Assembly: GCA_963838375.1 (NCBI GenBank)
Contig: CAWIQY010000008.1
Coordinates: 558,001 to 622,000, forward strand
Length of the DNA: 64,000 bases
Origin: DVED01 sp963838375
GTDB lineage: Bacteria > Cyanobacteriota > Cyanobacteriia > Cyanobacteriales > Geitlerinemataceae
Reading direction: 5' to 3'
Positions 1 through 9,452 of the stretch are shown here, piece by piece; position 1 is the stretch's first letter, and every line of letters starts with the position of its first letter. The notes below the pieces were generated by a model. It was not told where the DNA came from. It did not search any database and worked only from the letters and a program-made list of their open reading frames with translations. A program made the translations under genes and the position numbers.

Positions 1-2500
1 CGACCCATATTTAACAAGGTGGGTTTAGGTCCGATTTCAACAAAGGTATCCACCCCCTGTTGTTTGAGGCATTCCATGCTGCGAGCAAATCGGACAGGTT
101 GAGTGATATGGTCGCACCAATATTCTGGAGTGGCGATCGCCTCTGTCATCAGTTCTCCGGTAACATTGCTAATCAGAGGAATCTGTGGGGGCGAAAAGCG
201 GATCTGGCGAGCCACCCGATCGAATTCAGCCAGCATTGGCTGCATTAAGGGGGAGTGAAAGGCGTGGGAGACTCGGAGTTTCTTGGTTTTGATGCTGCGA
301 TCGTCTAAAATCTGACAGATGGCGCTAATAGCCTCTCGCGCCCCGGAAATCACCACACTTTGCGGTCCGTTGATGGCGGCAATCGACACCTGTTGGCTGT
401 AAGGACGAATCACCGCAAGCACAGTCTCCTCGGAGGCTAAAACCGCCACCATCTCCCCATCTTGGGGCAAGGCTTGCATCAAGCTGCTGCGGTAGGCAAT
501 CAGCTTCAACCCATCCTCTAAGCTAAACACCCCAGCCAAACACGCTGCTACATACTCGCCCACGCTATGTCCCATCACCCAATCGGGCTCGATACCCCAG
601 GATTTCCAGAGCTGAGCTAAGGCATATTCAATGGCAAAGAGAGCGGGTTGGGTGTAAGCGGTGCGATCTAATTCCGAATGTCGGTCTCCATAGAGAATGT
701 CGAGTAAGGAAACATCTCGATAGTCCTTTAAAATATCGGCACAGCGATCGAAAATTTTCCGAAACGCGGGCTGTGTCTGGTAGAGTTGGCGACCCATATT
801 CCCGTACTGAGCGCCTTGCCCGGTGAACAGAAAGCCGAGTTTCCGGGGATTCCCCTGATGGCTTGCCGGTTCAGACGTGAAGGTTTTAATAAGGTTTGTA
901 ATTGCGATCGTAAATTCTCGTGAGAGTCCGCCACCAGTGCCAATCGATGCCCAAAGTGGTGGCGTCCCGTATTGGCACTGAAGCCAATATCCCCCAAATT
1001 CACATCGCGATGGGTGTCGAGATAGTCTGCATAGCGTTGAGCCAAGTCTTGGAGGGCAGTTTCGGTTTTGGCACTGAGGGTCAACAGGTGTAGGGGTCGG
1101 TCGAGAACGCTGGGTTGCCGTACTCTCTGTGGGGCTTCTTCTAACACCACATGGCAATTCGTCCCGCCCATACCAAAGGAACTCACCCCGGCACGACGGG
1201 GTATGCCCTCAGTGTTCCAGGGAGTCAGTTCGGTATTAACGTAATAGGGTGTCTTGGCAAAGTCGATATTGGGATTCGGTTGGCTAAAATTCAAGCTGGG
1301 GGGAATGAGGCGATGTTTGAGGGCTAACACCGTCTTAATCAGCCCAGCAATGCCCGCAGCATCGTCTAAATGTCCGATATTGGTTTTCACAGAACCAATG
1401 GCACAGAATCCCGTTTTATCGATGGGTTCCTCGGTACTTTGGCGAAAGGCTTCAGTCAGAGCGGTGACTTCAATGGGATCGCCCAAAGCCGTTCCCGTAC
1501 CGTGCGCTTCGACATAGCTGACGGTACTCGAATCAATTCTGGATACGGCTAAGGCTTCCGAAATTGCTGCCACCTGTCCGCGAACGCTGGGTGCCGTGTA
1601 GCTCATCTTGTGCGCCCCATCGTTATTCACGGCTGAACCTTTGATGACGGCGTAAATGGAATCGCCATCGGCAACCGCTTTACTCAGTAATTTGAGAACG
1701 ACTACACCGGCTCCATTGCCAAAAACTGTGCCGCGAGCATCGGCATCAAAAGCGCGACAATGCCCATCCGGTGACAAAATCATCCCTTCGCGATAGAGAT
1801 AGCCGAGGCGATGGGGAACGAAGATGGAAACCCCCCCGGCTAAGGCAACATCGCATTCGCCGAAATACAAACTTTGACAGGCTAAATGCACCGCCACTAA
1901 TGAAGTGGAGCAGGTGGTTTGGACATTGACACTCGGTCCGGTTAAGCCCAGTTTATAGGAAACCCGCATGGGCAAATGATCGGAGCCATTTCCCTGCTCG
2001 ATATGCAAGTCGCTTGCGGCTCTAAACAGACGATGGTTGAGAAAGGGTCGCTGGGGAGAAAACCCCAGACTGGGACAAACATTGTTAATTAAATAGGTAC
2101 TAGAACTCGATCCGGCATACACTCCCACTAACTCTTGATGCAGTTTTGGGTTATAGCCAGCGCTCTCCAGGGCTTCCCAGGCACATTCTAGGAAAATTCG
2201 CTGCTGGGGATCGATAATTTCGGCTTCTTTGGCGCTGTAGCTGAAAAAGTCCGCATCAAACTGGTCAATGTTGGAGAGTACCGCCCCAGCTTTAACGTAA
2301 TTGGGATGATTCAGTAGGCTGGGATCGAGAAAGTCGAGATCTTGTTCGGAAAAAAAGGAAATGGATTCGACTCCATCGCACAAATTTTTCCAAAACTCGT
2401 CAATATTCTCAGCACCGGGAAAGCGACAGGACATTCCCACAATGGCAATATCGGATTCACTTACCTGCGGTTGTGAATGCGGGTCTGGTAGACGACTCAT
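1..2500 (-). CDS. Type I polyketide synthase, KS-AT (partial, one frameshift)
   Basis: Modular PKS extending the chain made by the upstream NRPS-like protein. The start is taken at 2500 (Met-Ser-Arg-Leu); in-frame codons upstream run back into the preceding gene. The ketosynthase follows at once (SDIAIVGMSCRFPG), with active-site Cys about residue 197 (TTCSTSLVAVH), the first His motif (VEAHGTGTALGDP) and the second (NIGHLDDAAGIAG). The acyltransferase continues in another frame: FLFTGQGAQYG near 820, nucleophile motif GHSVGEY near 570 and HAFH near 265. HAFH is the usual malonyl-CoA signature. The frame changes between about 840 and 900, and one missing base explains it; read literally, the KS frame ends at 728. 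The protein runs past the left edge, so later domains and the product are unknown. Family assignment is certain; the frameshift may be a sequencing error. Confidence 0.9.
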
Positions 2501-2549
2501 TAATTCTGAATTTCTACAAAAGCGGGAAACTTGACTGCCAGGTCGGGCG

Positions 2550-3506
2550 TTACATTCGGGTTTGGGAAATCTCGTCGATCTGGGCAAACGGAGCCACCAG
2601 TTGCCCGACGATCAACTGGGGAAGCCGATCGGAATCGTTCAACCCAAACTGCCAATCCCGCGAACGGCCACGAGGTTTTTCAAAGGTTCCAAATAGCACG
2701 TCCCAGAAGGGAAAAACATCTGCCAGGTTGGCATCATATCGACAATGGATGGTGTGATGCCAAGCGTGAAAATTTGGAGTTGCAATCAGATAAGCCCACC
2801 AAGGAAAGGTCTCTTGGGTATTGGGAAAGTCCACATTAAAATGGGGAAGAATTCCGCCAAAAACCATCCGAATACTCAGACCGATCGCCAATGCTGTTGG
2901 AGTCACGCCCAGAAGATATGCTAGCCCAATATCTGAGGTTAAATGACCGAGGTTAAATACAGGATGATCTCGACTGCCGGTAATGCAGTTGAGTTTCGTG
3001 ACTCCATGATGGATTTTATGAAATCGCCAAAAAAATTTTAGCGAGTGATCCATTTTGTGGAAAGCATACCGCTTTAAGTCTTCTAAAATCAAATAAGTTA
3101 CAATTTGTAATAATAGCGGCGTCCCCCAAACCGCTAGTCCCCAGTTTTGAGTTCCGGGGGGAAATTTTTCTAGCAGGATACTAAATACAAAAGCCTGAAG
3201 GGTGATAGCGATCGTTCCGGAGAAAGCATTAATGCCCAATGTCAGCAAAATTTCATCAGACACCCAATTTGTTCCGTGTCGAAACCAAAGCGATTCTAGG
3301 AGAATACCCAGGGTTAAAATGCCGACCCGCACCCAATCTTGGAGAAAAATGGCCGTCGCTAATAACACGAACAATCCGAAAAAGCTCAGCCAAATAACGC
3401 CAGACTTCCATCGATCGGATATCCGTTCCCCTAATAAACAGATTCCTAAAAGACTCGCCAAGAGGAGAAAATTAATCAGGGTTTCACCTGTTAAACTAAT
3501 CGCCAT
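2550..3506 (-). CDS. Fatty acid hydroxylase / sterol desaturase superfamily protein
   Basis: Integral membrane di-iron oxygenase, about 318 residues. Three histidine boxes are visible: FHKMDH, FHKIHHG and FHAWHHTIH. Several hydrophobic stretches precede and separate them (for example TLINFLLLASLLGICLL near the N terminus). The start at 3506 lies 5 bases after the stop of the adenylation gene and has an AGGA-type ribosome site; a longer reading from 3602 would overlap that gene and is unlikely. The next gene (PKS) starts 49 bases after this stop, so the three form one operon. Known members hydroxylate or desaturate lipids and sterols. In this setting it may oxidise the amino acid or chain held on a carrier protein, which is inference. 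Confidence 0.85.
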   Translation of the reverse strand: MAISLTGETLINFLLLASLLGICLLGERISDRWKSGVIWLSFFGLFVLLATAIFLQDWVRVGILTLGILLESLWFRHGTNWVSDEILLTLGINAFSGTIAITLQAFVFSILLEKFPPGTQNWGLAVWGTPLLLQIVTYLILEDLKRYAFHKMDHSLKFFWRFHKIHHGVTKLNCITGSRDHPVFNLGHLTSDIGLAYLLGVTPTALAIGLSIRMVFGGILPHFNVDFPNTQETFPWWAYLIATPNFHAWHHTIHCRYDANLADVFPFWDVLFGTFEKPRGRSRDWQFGLNDSDRLPQLIVGQLVAPFAQIDEISQTRM

Positions 3507-3511
3507 CAATC

Positions 3512-5494
3512 CTATATTCTTGAGTGTTCCATTTGACGAGAGCGATGGGCTTGTCGGAGTTGCCGTTGATGTTGAGCGGCTGTCAAACAACGATGACCGC
3601 AAGCTCCCCTCAAAGGAATAATTTGAGAAACATTGGTCTGCCCATATAATTGTTGCGCTAACGTTTCGATCGTCGGATATTGAAATAGAGTGGCAATAGT
3701 ATTCAGGCGATCGCCAAAGATTGCTGTCAGTTTTTCATACACAGACAGAAGTAACAAAGAAGTCCCACCCACCTCAAAAAAATGGCGATCGAGGCTCATT
3801 TCGTCTAACTGCAACACCTCCTGCCAAACCCGAGCAATCTGTCGTTCGGTGTCCGTTCGGGGAACCACCCGTTTGGCATTCAACAGCGGTAGCGATCGCC
3901 TGGGAATAGGTAGATTCTGCCGATCCAGTTTGCCACTAGGAGTGAGGGGCATTCGTTCCAGAAACACCAATGCCGTTGGCACCATATACTCCGGCAAGCC
4001 CTCCCGTAGGTAATCGGACAGTGTTAATTCCCAATCCTTCGTTTTCTTTTCGGTTGCCGGGATAATGTAGGCAACTAACCGCTTGAGATCGGGTACATCT
4101 TCTCGCAGAATCACCGCACTCTCTTGCACCATCGGATGCTGGGCTAACAATCCTTCAATTTCGCCTAATTCAATTCGGAATCCTCGCAGTTTCACTTGAC
4201 GATCGGCTCGTCCCAAATGCTGAAGGTTTCCATCCGAAAGATAGCGAGCTAAATCCCCCGTTTTATAGAGACGACCTTCCCCAAAAGGATTGGCAATAAA
4301 CCGTTCCTGAGTTAGATCCGGACGGTTGAGATACCCTCGGGCAATTCCTACGCCACCCACGTACAAATTGCCGGGTTCCCCCAGGGGAACGGGTTGCTGT
4401 CGATCGTCTAGAATATAAATTTGTAGGTTGTCGATCGCTCGACCGATGGGCGGAAGAGTCTCCCACCGATCGATCGCTTTTGGCAAGGTAAAAGCCGTCA
4501 CGTCTTGGCACTCTGTCGCACCATAATGATTGTGCAGAGTAGCCCCGATTTGCTCGAAGAATTGCGTAATTTTCGGGAGAATTTTTAATTGTTCTCCGGC
4601 GGTCATCACCTCTTGGAGCTGTGTCGGCAACGACATCCGAGTCGCCACCTGAGCCAACTGTTGAAGAGCCGTAAATGGCAAATACAGCTTTTCAATTCCC
4701 TGCTGGGAGATGACCTGGAAAAGCTCATCGGGATTGCGTCGTTGTTCCTCAGAAATTAAGACTAACGCACCCCCCGAACACCAGGTAGAAAAAATTTCAT
4801 GAAAGGAGATATCGAAACTCAAGGGAGCAAATTGCAGGGTTTTGGCGCCGGTGAGGCGATGATGCAGATGCCAGTTAATCAGATTGACCAGTGCCCCATG
4901 TTCCATCATCACCCCTTTGGGTTTTCCTGTGGAACCGGAGGTGTATAGAACGTAGGCTAAGTTATTAAGTTCAATCCCGCTGTCGGGATTGTCCGAGGAG
5001 ACTGACTGGAGGCTTTCGGACACAACATCAAGATCGACAATGGGATATCCTTCCCAAACCTGGGAAAAGACTGAATTTTCCCTTCGCAATTGTGCTGTTG
5101 TCAGTAGTAAACTCACTCGGGAATCGGCGAGCATATAGACAAGACGATCGTTCGGATAAGAGGGATCGAACGGCACATAAGCCCCTCCGGCTTTGAGAAC
5201 GGCTAATAGTGCCATCACCATTCTCAACGATCGCTCAACACAAATTCCGACTAAAACCTCGGGGGCAACTCCCAATTTTATGAGGTGATGTGCCAGTTGA
5301 TTGGCTTGTCGATTAAGCTGTTGGTACGTCAATTGTTCGCGATCGAAGACAACGGCAATTCTATCGGGCGTTTGTTGAGCTTGTTTTTCAAACCACTCAT
5401 GAATGCACCGATACCCAACCTCACCGGTTGCCGTATGATTTCCGCTCAACAAAAGCTGTCGATCTCTTTCGCTGGAAACCTGTAATTTTCTCAT
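3512..5494 (-). CDS. NRPS adenylation-carrier protein (A-PCP), no condensation domain
   Basis: 660-residue single-module NRPS-like protein that activates an amino acid as its adenylate and loads it on its own carrier domain. Adenylation core motifs in order: LTYQQLNRQANQLAHHL, LYTSGSTGKPKGVMMEHG (A3), NHYGATE (A5), YKTGDLARY (A7), GRADRQVKLRGFRIELGEIE (A8) and PSGKLDR (A10, catalytic Lys). The carrier follows with FFEVGGTSLLLL (phosphopantetheine Ser) near residue 590, then an Arg/Gln-rich tail. No condensation domain precedes it, which fits a chain-starting loading module. Specificity-pocket residues read by eye are D-I-H-T-M-A-H-D-V-K; I do not recognise a confident substrate. First gene of the operon with the hydroxylase and PKS. 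Confidence 0.92.
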   Translation of the reverse strand: MRKLQVSSERDRQLLLSGNHTATGEVGYRCIHEWFEKQAQQTPDRIAVVFDREQLTYQQLNRQANQLAHHLIKLGVAPEVLVGICVERSLRMVMALLAVLKAGGAYVPFDPSYPNDRLVYMLADSRVSLLLTTAQLRRENSVFSQVWEGYPIVDLDVVSESLQSVSSDNPDSGIELNNLAYVLYTSGSTGKPKGVMMEHGALVNLINWHLHHRLTGAKTLQFAPLSFDISFHEIFSTWCSGGALVLISEEQRRNPDELFQVISQQGIEKLYLPFTALQQLAQVATRMSLPTQLQEVMTAGEQLKILPKITQFFEQIGATLHNHYGATECQDVTAFTLPKAIDRWETLPPIGRAIDNLQIYILDDRQQPVPLGEPGNLYVGGVGIARGYLNRPDLTQERFIANPFGEGRLYKTGDLARYLSDGNLQHLGRADRQVKLRGFRIELGEIEGLLAQHPMVQESAVILREDVPDLKRLVAYIIPATEKKTKDWELTLSDYLREGLPEYMVPTALVFLERMPLTPSGKLDRQNLPIPRRSLPLLNAKRVVPRTDTERQIARVWQEVLQLDEMSLDRHFFEVGGTSLLLLSVYEKLTAIFGDRLNTIATLFQYPTIETLAQQLYGQTNVSQIIPLRGACGHRCLTAAQHQRQLRQAHRSRQMEHSRI

Positions 5495-6013
5495 AGGTTA
5501 TCAGTTAAGAACTGCTTTTTCAGACAATTTCTGTTTGAACTCTGATTTATACGAGATCTTTGATATTCACTTTCTTTGACAGACTCACTATGCTCTCATG
5601 CGCGGTGATTCTTGACGTTTCATCGCAATACTAACGTAGTTTTATAGTCGCTCACCGTCTGTTTAGAGTCATGGCGATGCCCTATACCGATATGAGTGTA
5701 TATTTCTGGCTGCATTCTTGTCTCTGTCCTGTTGAATCCCACAGAAAAATCTACCATGAGTCTACTCAGTTCTATAGATTTCTATAAGTCCTTTTACTTG
5801 GCATCTTCCAGGGTATGATACCGAAATTTAAAAGTTTGTCAACCCTAGCCACACCCGAAACAAGAAGTTGACAAGGTGACCGCCTTCGCCCGGTTCGATC
5901 GCATTGACCGTCCTAAGCACACAGCGCTTAGCTATAACTGCTATATCTCTACCCTCGTCGCCCAACTGAGGGATAATTCAAAGACCGATCGATCGAGAGA
6001 CTACAACTAAACC
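5495..6013. other. Intergenic region between divergent NRPS and glycosyltransferase genes
   Basis: 519 bases separating the minus-strand NRPS operon from the plus-strand glycosyltransferase. It must carry both promoters. No RNA gene, convincing small ORF or strong hairpin was recognised. A TTGACA hexamer lies near 5868 but has no clear -10 partner. Confidence 0.5.
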
Positions 6014-7165
6014 ATGCGAATTCTTGTTGAAGGCTGGCGTTTCGTCCCCCACTCATTTGCGATCGCCAATCAGTTCCAACTGCTCGAACTCTTGCAGCGA
6101 TCGAATCTGGAACTCTATCACCGGGATATGCCATACTTCGACCCCGAATGGCAGCCGCAACGGGGGTTATTCGCTCCCGCTGAGGAAGAGGCTTTGAGTC
6201 GGATTCCGGCACCGGATGCCAATTTGTCCGCCGATGCCGTGCTGCGGATGTGTATGCCGTATAATCTCAAACCCTCTGCGGCAAAGCGAACTTGTGTCTT
6301 TGCCACGACGGAATGGGGTATCGTTCAGAAGTTGATGCTGAAGTTAATGGGTGTTCCGGCGTTTTGGGATGCTCATCACAACTGTGATACAACGATCGTA
6401 ACGCCTTCAAATTGGTCGAGACAGGGGTTTCTGCGAAGTGGTGCCGATCCCGATCGAGTTGTGGTGGTTCCCCACGGCGTCGATACCCGAGTATTCCATC
6501 CATTACCAGAGGCAGAACGTGCGGCACTGCGCCGACAACGTGGTTTAGAAGATTGCTTCGTCTTTTTAAATATTGGGGTGATGACGTGGAATAAAGGCAT
6601 TCGCCCTTTGCTCAAAGCTTTTGCGGCAGTCGTGGAACGGTATCCAGAAGCAAGATTGATTCTCAAGGGAACGGAAGCGATTCGGAAATCCCGCGATTTT
6701 ATTGTAGAGGCAATGCAGGCTATCTTAACTACAGCGCAAGCGGCGCGAGTCATTCCCCGTGTTGCCTATATTGGGGACAATCTTTCGGTTGAAGAACTGG
6801 CGCAATTACATCAAATTGCCGATGCTTATGTTGCACCCTATTTGGCAGAAGGATTTAATATGCCTGTTTTGGAAGCGGCGGCTTGTGGTTTGCCGATCGT
6901 TTGTACCGCAGGCGGACCGACGGATGATTTTACCCGATCGGACTTTGCGTTGTATATTAACAGCGAACTGAAAACGATGGAAATCGAGCATGAAACTCGT
7001 TTTTATCTCCATCCCGATTTGGATCATTCGATCGAATTGATGAGTAAAGTTATCGAGAACTCCGAATTTCGATCGCAGGCTCGCCAAGTGGGTTCCCAGT
7101 TTATCGCCGATCGTTATACCTGGCAAAAGATTGTCGATCGATTACTCGAAGTTTTACAGGGATAA
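6014..7165 (+). CDS. Glycosyltransferase family 4 protein (first of tandem pair)
   Basis: 383 residues, GT-B fold retaining glycosyltransferase that should move a sugar from a nucleotide-sugar donor to a cell-surface or metabolite acceptor. The C-terminal donor domain shows FLNIGVMTWNKGIRPLLKAF and the EX7E-type motif in AEGFNMPVLEAAACGLP, followed by GGPTDDF. The N terminus MRILVEGWRF matches the next gene almost residue for residue, so the two arose by tandem duplication. No signal peptide or membrane span is seen. Substrate unknown. The gene is 67 bases upstream of its paralogue and probably co-transcribed with it. Confidence 0.88.
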   Translation: MRILVEGWRFVPHSFAIANQFQLLELLQRSNLELYHRDMPYFDPEWQPQRGLFAPAEEEALSRIPAPDANLSADAVLRMCMPYNLKPSAAKRTCVFATTEWGIVQKLMLKLMGVPAFWDAHHNCDTTIVTPSNWSRQGFLRSGADPDRVVVVPHGVDTRVFHPLPEAERAALRRQRGLEDCFVFLNIGVMTWNKGIRPLLKAFAAVVERYPEARLILKGTEAIRKSRDFIVEAMQAILTTAQAARVIPRVAYIGDNLSVEELAQLHQIADAYVAPYLAEGFNMPVLEAAACGLPIVCTAGGPTDDFTRSDFALYINSELKTMEIEHETRFYLHPDLDHSIELMSKVIENSEFRSQARQVGSQFIADRYTWQKIVDRLLEVLQG

Positions 7166-7232
7166 GTCGTTAATCGTTATAGGATATTTCGTTCCGCCAC
7201 TAGCAAATAACCAATAACCAATGACCAATAAC

Positions 7233-8432
7233 ATGAAACTTATTGTTGAAGGTTGGCGTTTCATTTCTCAATCCTACGCGGTTGTCAATCAGTTTCAATT
7301 ATTAGAATTTCTGAAGCGATCGAATCTCGAACTGTTTCATCGAGAAATGCCCTATCTCTGCGATTGGCAACCGACGACAGGTTTGCTCGATCGTGCCGAA
7401 GAAGCGGCATTGCGAAGTATTCCGGAACCCCAACCCGGACAGTCTGCCGATGCGGTGTTGCGGATGCAAATGCCGTTCGATTTAACACCTTCTACAGCCA
7501 CGCGAACCTGTGTATTTGGATTAACAGAACATGGCATCGTTCAAAAAGAAATGTTGCAACTGATGGGAGTTCCTTCTCTTCATCAAGTTCACAGCAATTG
7601 CGATACTATTATTATCACTTCTTCCCAATGGTCGAGAACCGGATTTATTAATAGTGGAGCCGATGGAAACCGGGTGGTTGTTGTTCCGTTAGGTGTCGAT
7701 CCCAGGGTTTGTAAACCCCTTGAATCTTGGCAAAAAACGAAACTTCGCGAACAATTAGGTTGGCAAGATAGTTTTATCTTTTTAAATGTGAGTGCGATGG
7801 GAAATCGCAAGGGAATTTGTCCGCTACTGAAAGCCTTTGTAACGATCGCCGAGAAGTATCCTCAAGCCAGACTGGTTCTCAAAGGTACGGAATCATTATA
7901 TAGTTCCAAAAGTTCGATTCTACAAGCAATTAAAACGACATTAACCGATCGAGAAGCCGCTATTATTATTCCCAAATTAGCGTACATTGGAGAAGATTAT
8001 TCATTTGCTCAAGTGGTACAGTTGTATCAAGCGGCAGATGCTTACGTTTCCCCTTATCTAGCAGAAGGGTTTAATCTTCCTGTTCTAGAGGCGATCGCGT
8101 GTGGTTTGCCCGTCATTTGTACCGCAGGCGGACCGACAGATGATTTTACTCGATCGGAGTTTGCATGGCGTATTGATAGCCAGAAAACAACGATGAAAAT
8201 TAGCGGAGAAGATCGTTGGATATTTAACCCCAATATAGAGCATTTAATGACTTTGATGGGACAAATTATCGAACGAGAATACCTTCGCGATCGAGCTAGA
8301 GATTCGGGTGTTAAATTTGTTGCCAAACAGTATACTTGGGCGCGAATTGTCGATGGTTTGCTTGAAATTCTCGATCCAAAACAAAGCAAGACTTCGATCG
8401 ACGATCGAAAATCGAAGTTTATTAAAATTTGA
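7233..8432 (+). CDS. Glycosyltransferase family 4 protein (second of tandem pair)
   Basis: 399 residues and a clear paralogue of the preceding gene: shared start (MKLIVEGWRF), shared AEGFNLPVLEAIACGLP donor motif and shared GGPTDDFTRSEFA block. The ATG at 7233 is preferred over the in-frame ATG at 7221 because it aligns with the paralogue's start. It is more A/T-rich and less similar in the central region, suggesting separate acceptor specificity. The downstream methyltransferase begins at or inside its 3' end, so the three may build and methylate one glycan; this is inference from order only. Confidence 0.87.
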   Translation: MKLIVEGWRFISQSYAVVNQFQLLEFLKRSNLELFHREMPYLCDWQPTTGLLDRAEEAALRSIPEPQPGQSADAVLRMQMPFDLTPSTATRTCVFGLTEHGIVQKEMLQLMGVPSLHQVHSNCDTIIITSSQWSRTGFINSGADGNRVVVVPLGVDPRVCKPLESWQKTKLREQLGWQDSFIFLNVSAMGNRKGICPLLKAFVTIAEKYPQARLVLKGTESLYSSKSSILQAIKTTLTDREAAIIIPKLAYIGEDYSFAQVVQLYQAADAYVSPYLAEGFNLPVLEAIACGLPVICTAGGPTDDFTRSEFAWRIDSQKTTMKISGEDRWIFNPNIEHLMTLMGQIIEREYLRDRARDSGVKFVAKQYTWARIVDGLLEILDPKQSKTSIDDRKSKFIKI

Positions 8433-8448
8433 AAATCATCCAAAACCC

Positions 8449-9036
8449 TTGATATTCTCTTCACCCGAATTACGCCTAAACCTGGGTTGTGGATCGAAAA
8501 GAATGGATGGATACGTGAATGTCGATAAATATGGAAACCCCGATATCCAACACGATCTAGAAACCTTTCCTTGGCCCTGGGACGATAATTCTATAATCGA
8601 AATTAAGCTCACTCATGTTTTAGAGCATTTGGGACGAGATACTGACATTTATTTAAAAATATTCCAAGAAATGTATCGGATTTGTCAAGATGGTGCTTCG
8701 ATCGAAATCACCGTCCCCCATTACCGCCACGATAACTTTTTTGACGATCCAACTCACGTAAGAGCCGTTACACCTCTCGGACTGAGTATGTTTTCGCAAC
8801 AGTTAAATCGAAAATGGATTGAATCCGGATATGCTTGCTCGACATTAGGATTAAATATCGGAGTAGATTTCGAGTTAGTTGAAACGCGATATAAACCCAG
8901 TTCGCATTGGTTTCGCTTGCATCCAAAAACGGAAATCGATTGGGAGCTATTGCAAGCAGAAAGTGCGCTTTATAATAACCTTATTCAAGAAATTTATATG
9001 AAACTCAAAGTAGTCAAATCAGTCGATCGAGATTAA
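8449..9036 (+). CDS. Class I SAM-dependent methyltransferase
   Basis: About 195 residues. The SAM-binding loop LRLNLGCGSKRMDGYVNVD sits at the very N terminus, followed by DLETFPWPWDD and the post-motif LTHVLEHLG. This pattern is typical of small Methyltransf_11-like enzymes in sugar and exopolysaccharide clusters. There is no ATG between the end of the glycosyltransferase gene and the SAM loop. The start given is a TTG at 8449; ATGs at 8308 or 8353 in the same frame would make an overlap of 80-125 bases. A lost start through a base error is also possible. Substrate unknown. Confidence 0.7.
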   Translation: MIFSSPELRLNLGCGSKRMDGYVNVDKYGNPDIQHDLETFPWPWDDNSIIEIKLTHVLEHLGRDTDIYLKIFQEMYRICQDGASIEITVPHYRHDNFFDDPTHVRAVTPLGLSMFSQQLNRKWIESGYACSTLGLNIGVDFELVETRYKPSSHWFRLHPKTEIDWELLQAESALYNNLIQEIYMKLKVVKSVDRD

Positions 9037-9113
9037 TCATTGTTGTTGAGATCGGACTGACATAGAATCTATATATATAGCGAAGCGCATAGAAGTTAGG
9101 ATAATTCTGGTAG

Positions 9114-9249
9114 GGGCGAAGCATTTGCTCGAAAATGTCATGTACAAGTCTAGAAAAGTTCATACAAATGCTTCGCCCGCTCTCTCTCTTCGCACCCTCA
9201 AAAATGTCATGTACAAGTCTAGAAAAGTTCATACAAATGCTTCGCCCGC
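9114..9249. repeat. Dispersed inverted-repeat element, family A, with partial tandem copy
   Basis: Perfect 14-base inverted arms at 9114-9127 (GGGCGAAGCATTTG) and 9165-9178 (CAAATGCTTCGCCC) enclose a 37-base core. A 49-base segment, 9132-9180, is repeated exactly at 9201-9249, so the second copy lacks the left arm. Related elements lie at 9987-10050, 36645-36706 and 61717-61775. Confidence 0.8.
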
Positions 9250-9291
9250 CTCTTCTCTTCGCCCGCTAGATGGCTAGATGGTGTTTGGTAT

Positions 9292-9314
9292 GGGCAACCA
9301 CGAGGGGATTGCCG
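9292..9314. repeat. Degenerate palindromic repeat, family B
   Basis: Hairpin GGGCAACCACG...GGATTGCC. It resembles the 28-base family B repeats at 25123, 50586, 50633 and 51836, but with CAA/TTG in the stem in place of TAG/CTA. Confidence 0.5.
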
Positions 9315-9452
9315 AACATCTGGACAAGCTGCGTCAGAGAAGGCAAAGGATCGGAAATATCGCGTACATAATATATTCTAATTAAAAAAGCATTTACATA
9401 TAAGATTGTCTTAATTTATTCTAGAAATGGCTACAGCTAAGAGGAACTGCTC

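Noticed and set aside
9014..9232. Minus-strand ORF with an internal repeated SICMNFSRLVHDIF-type segment
   Set aside because: The peptide repeat only reflects the duplicated 49-base intergenic element.
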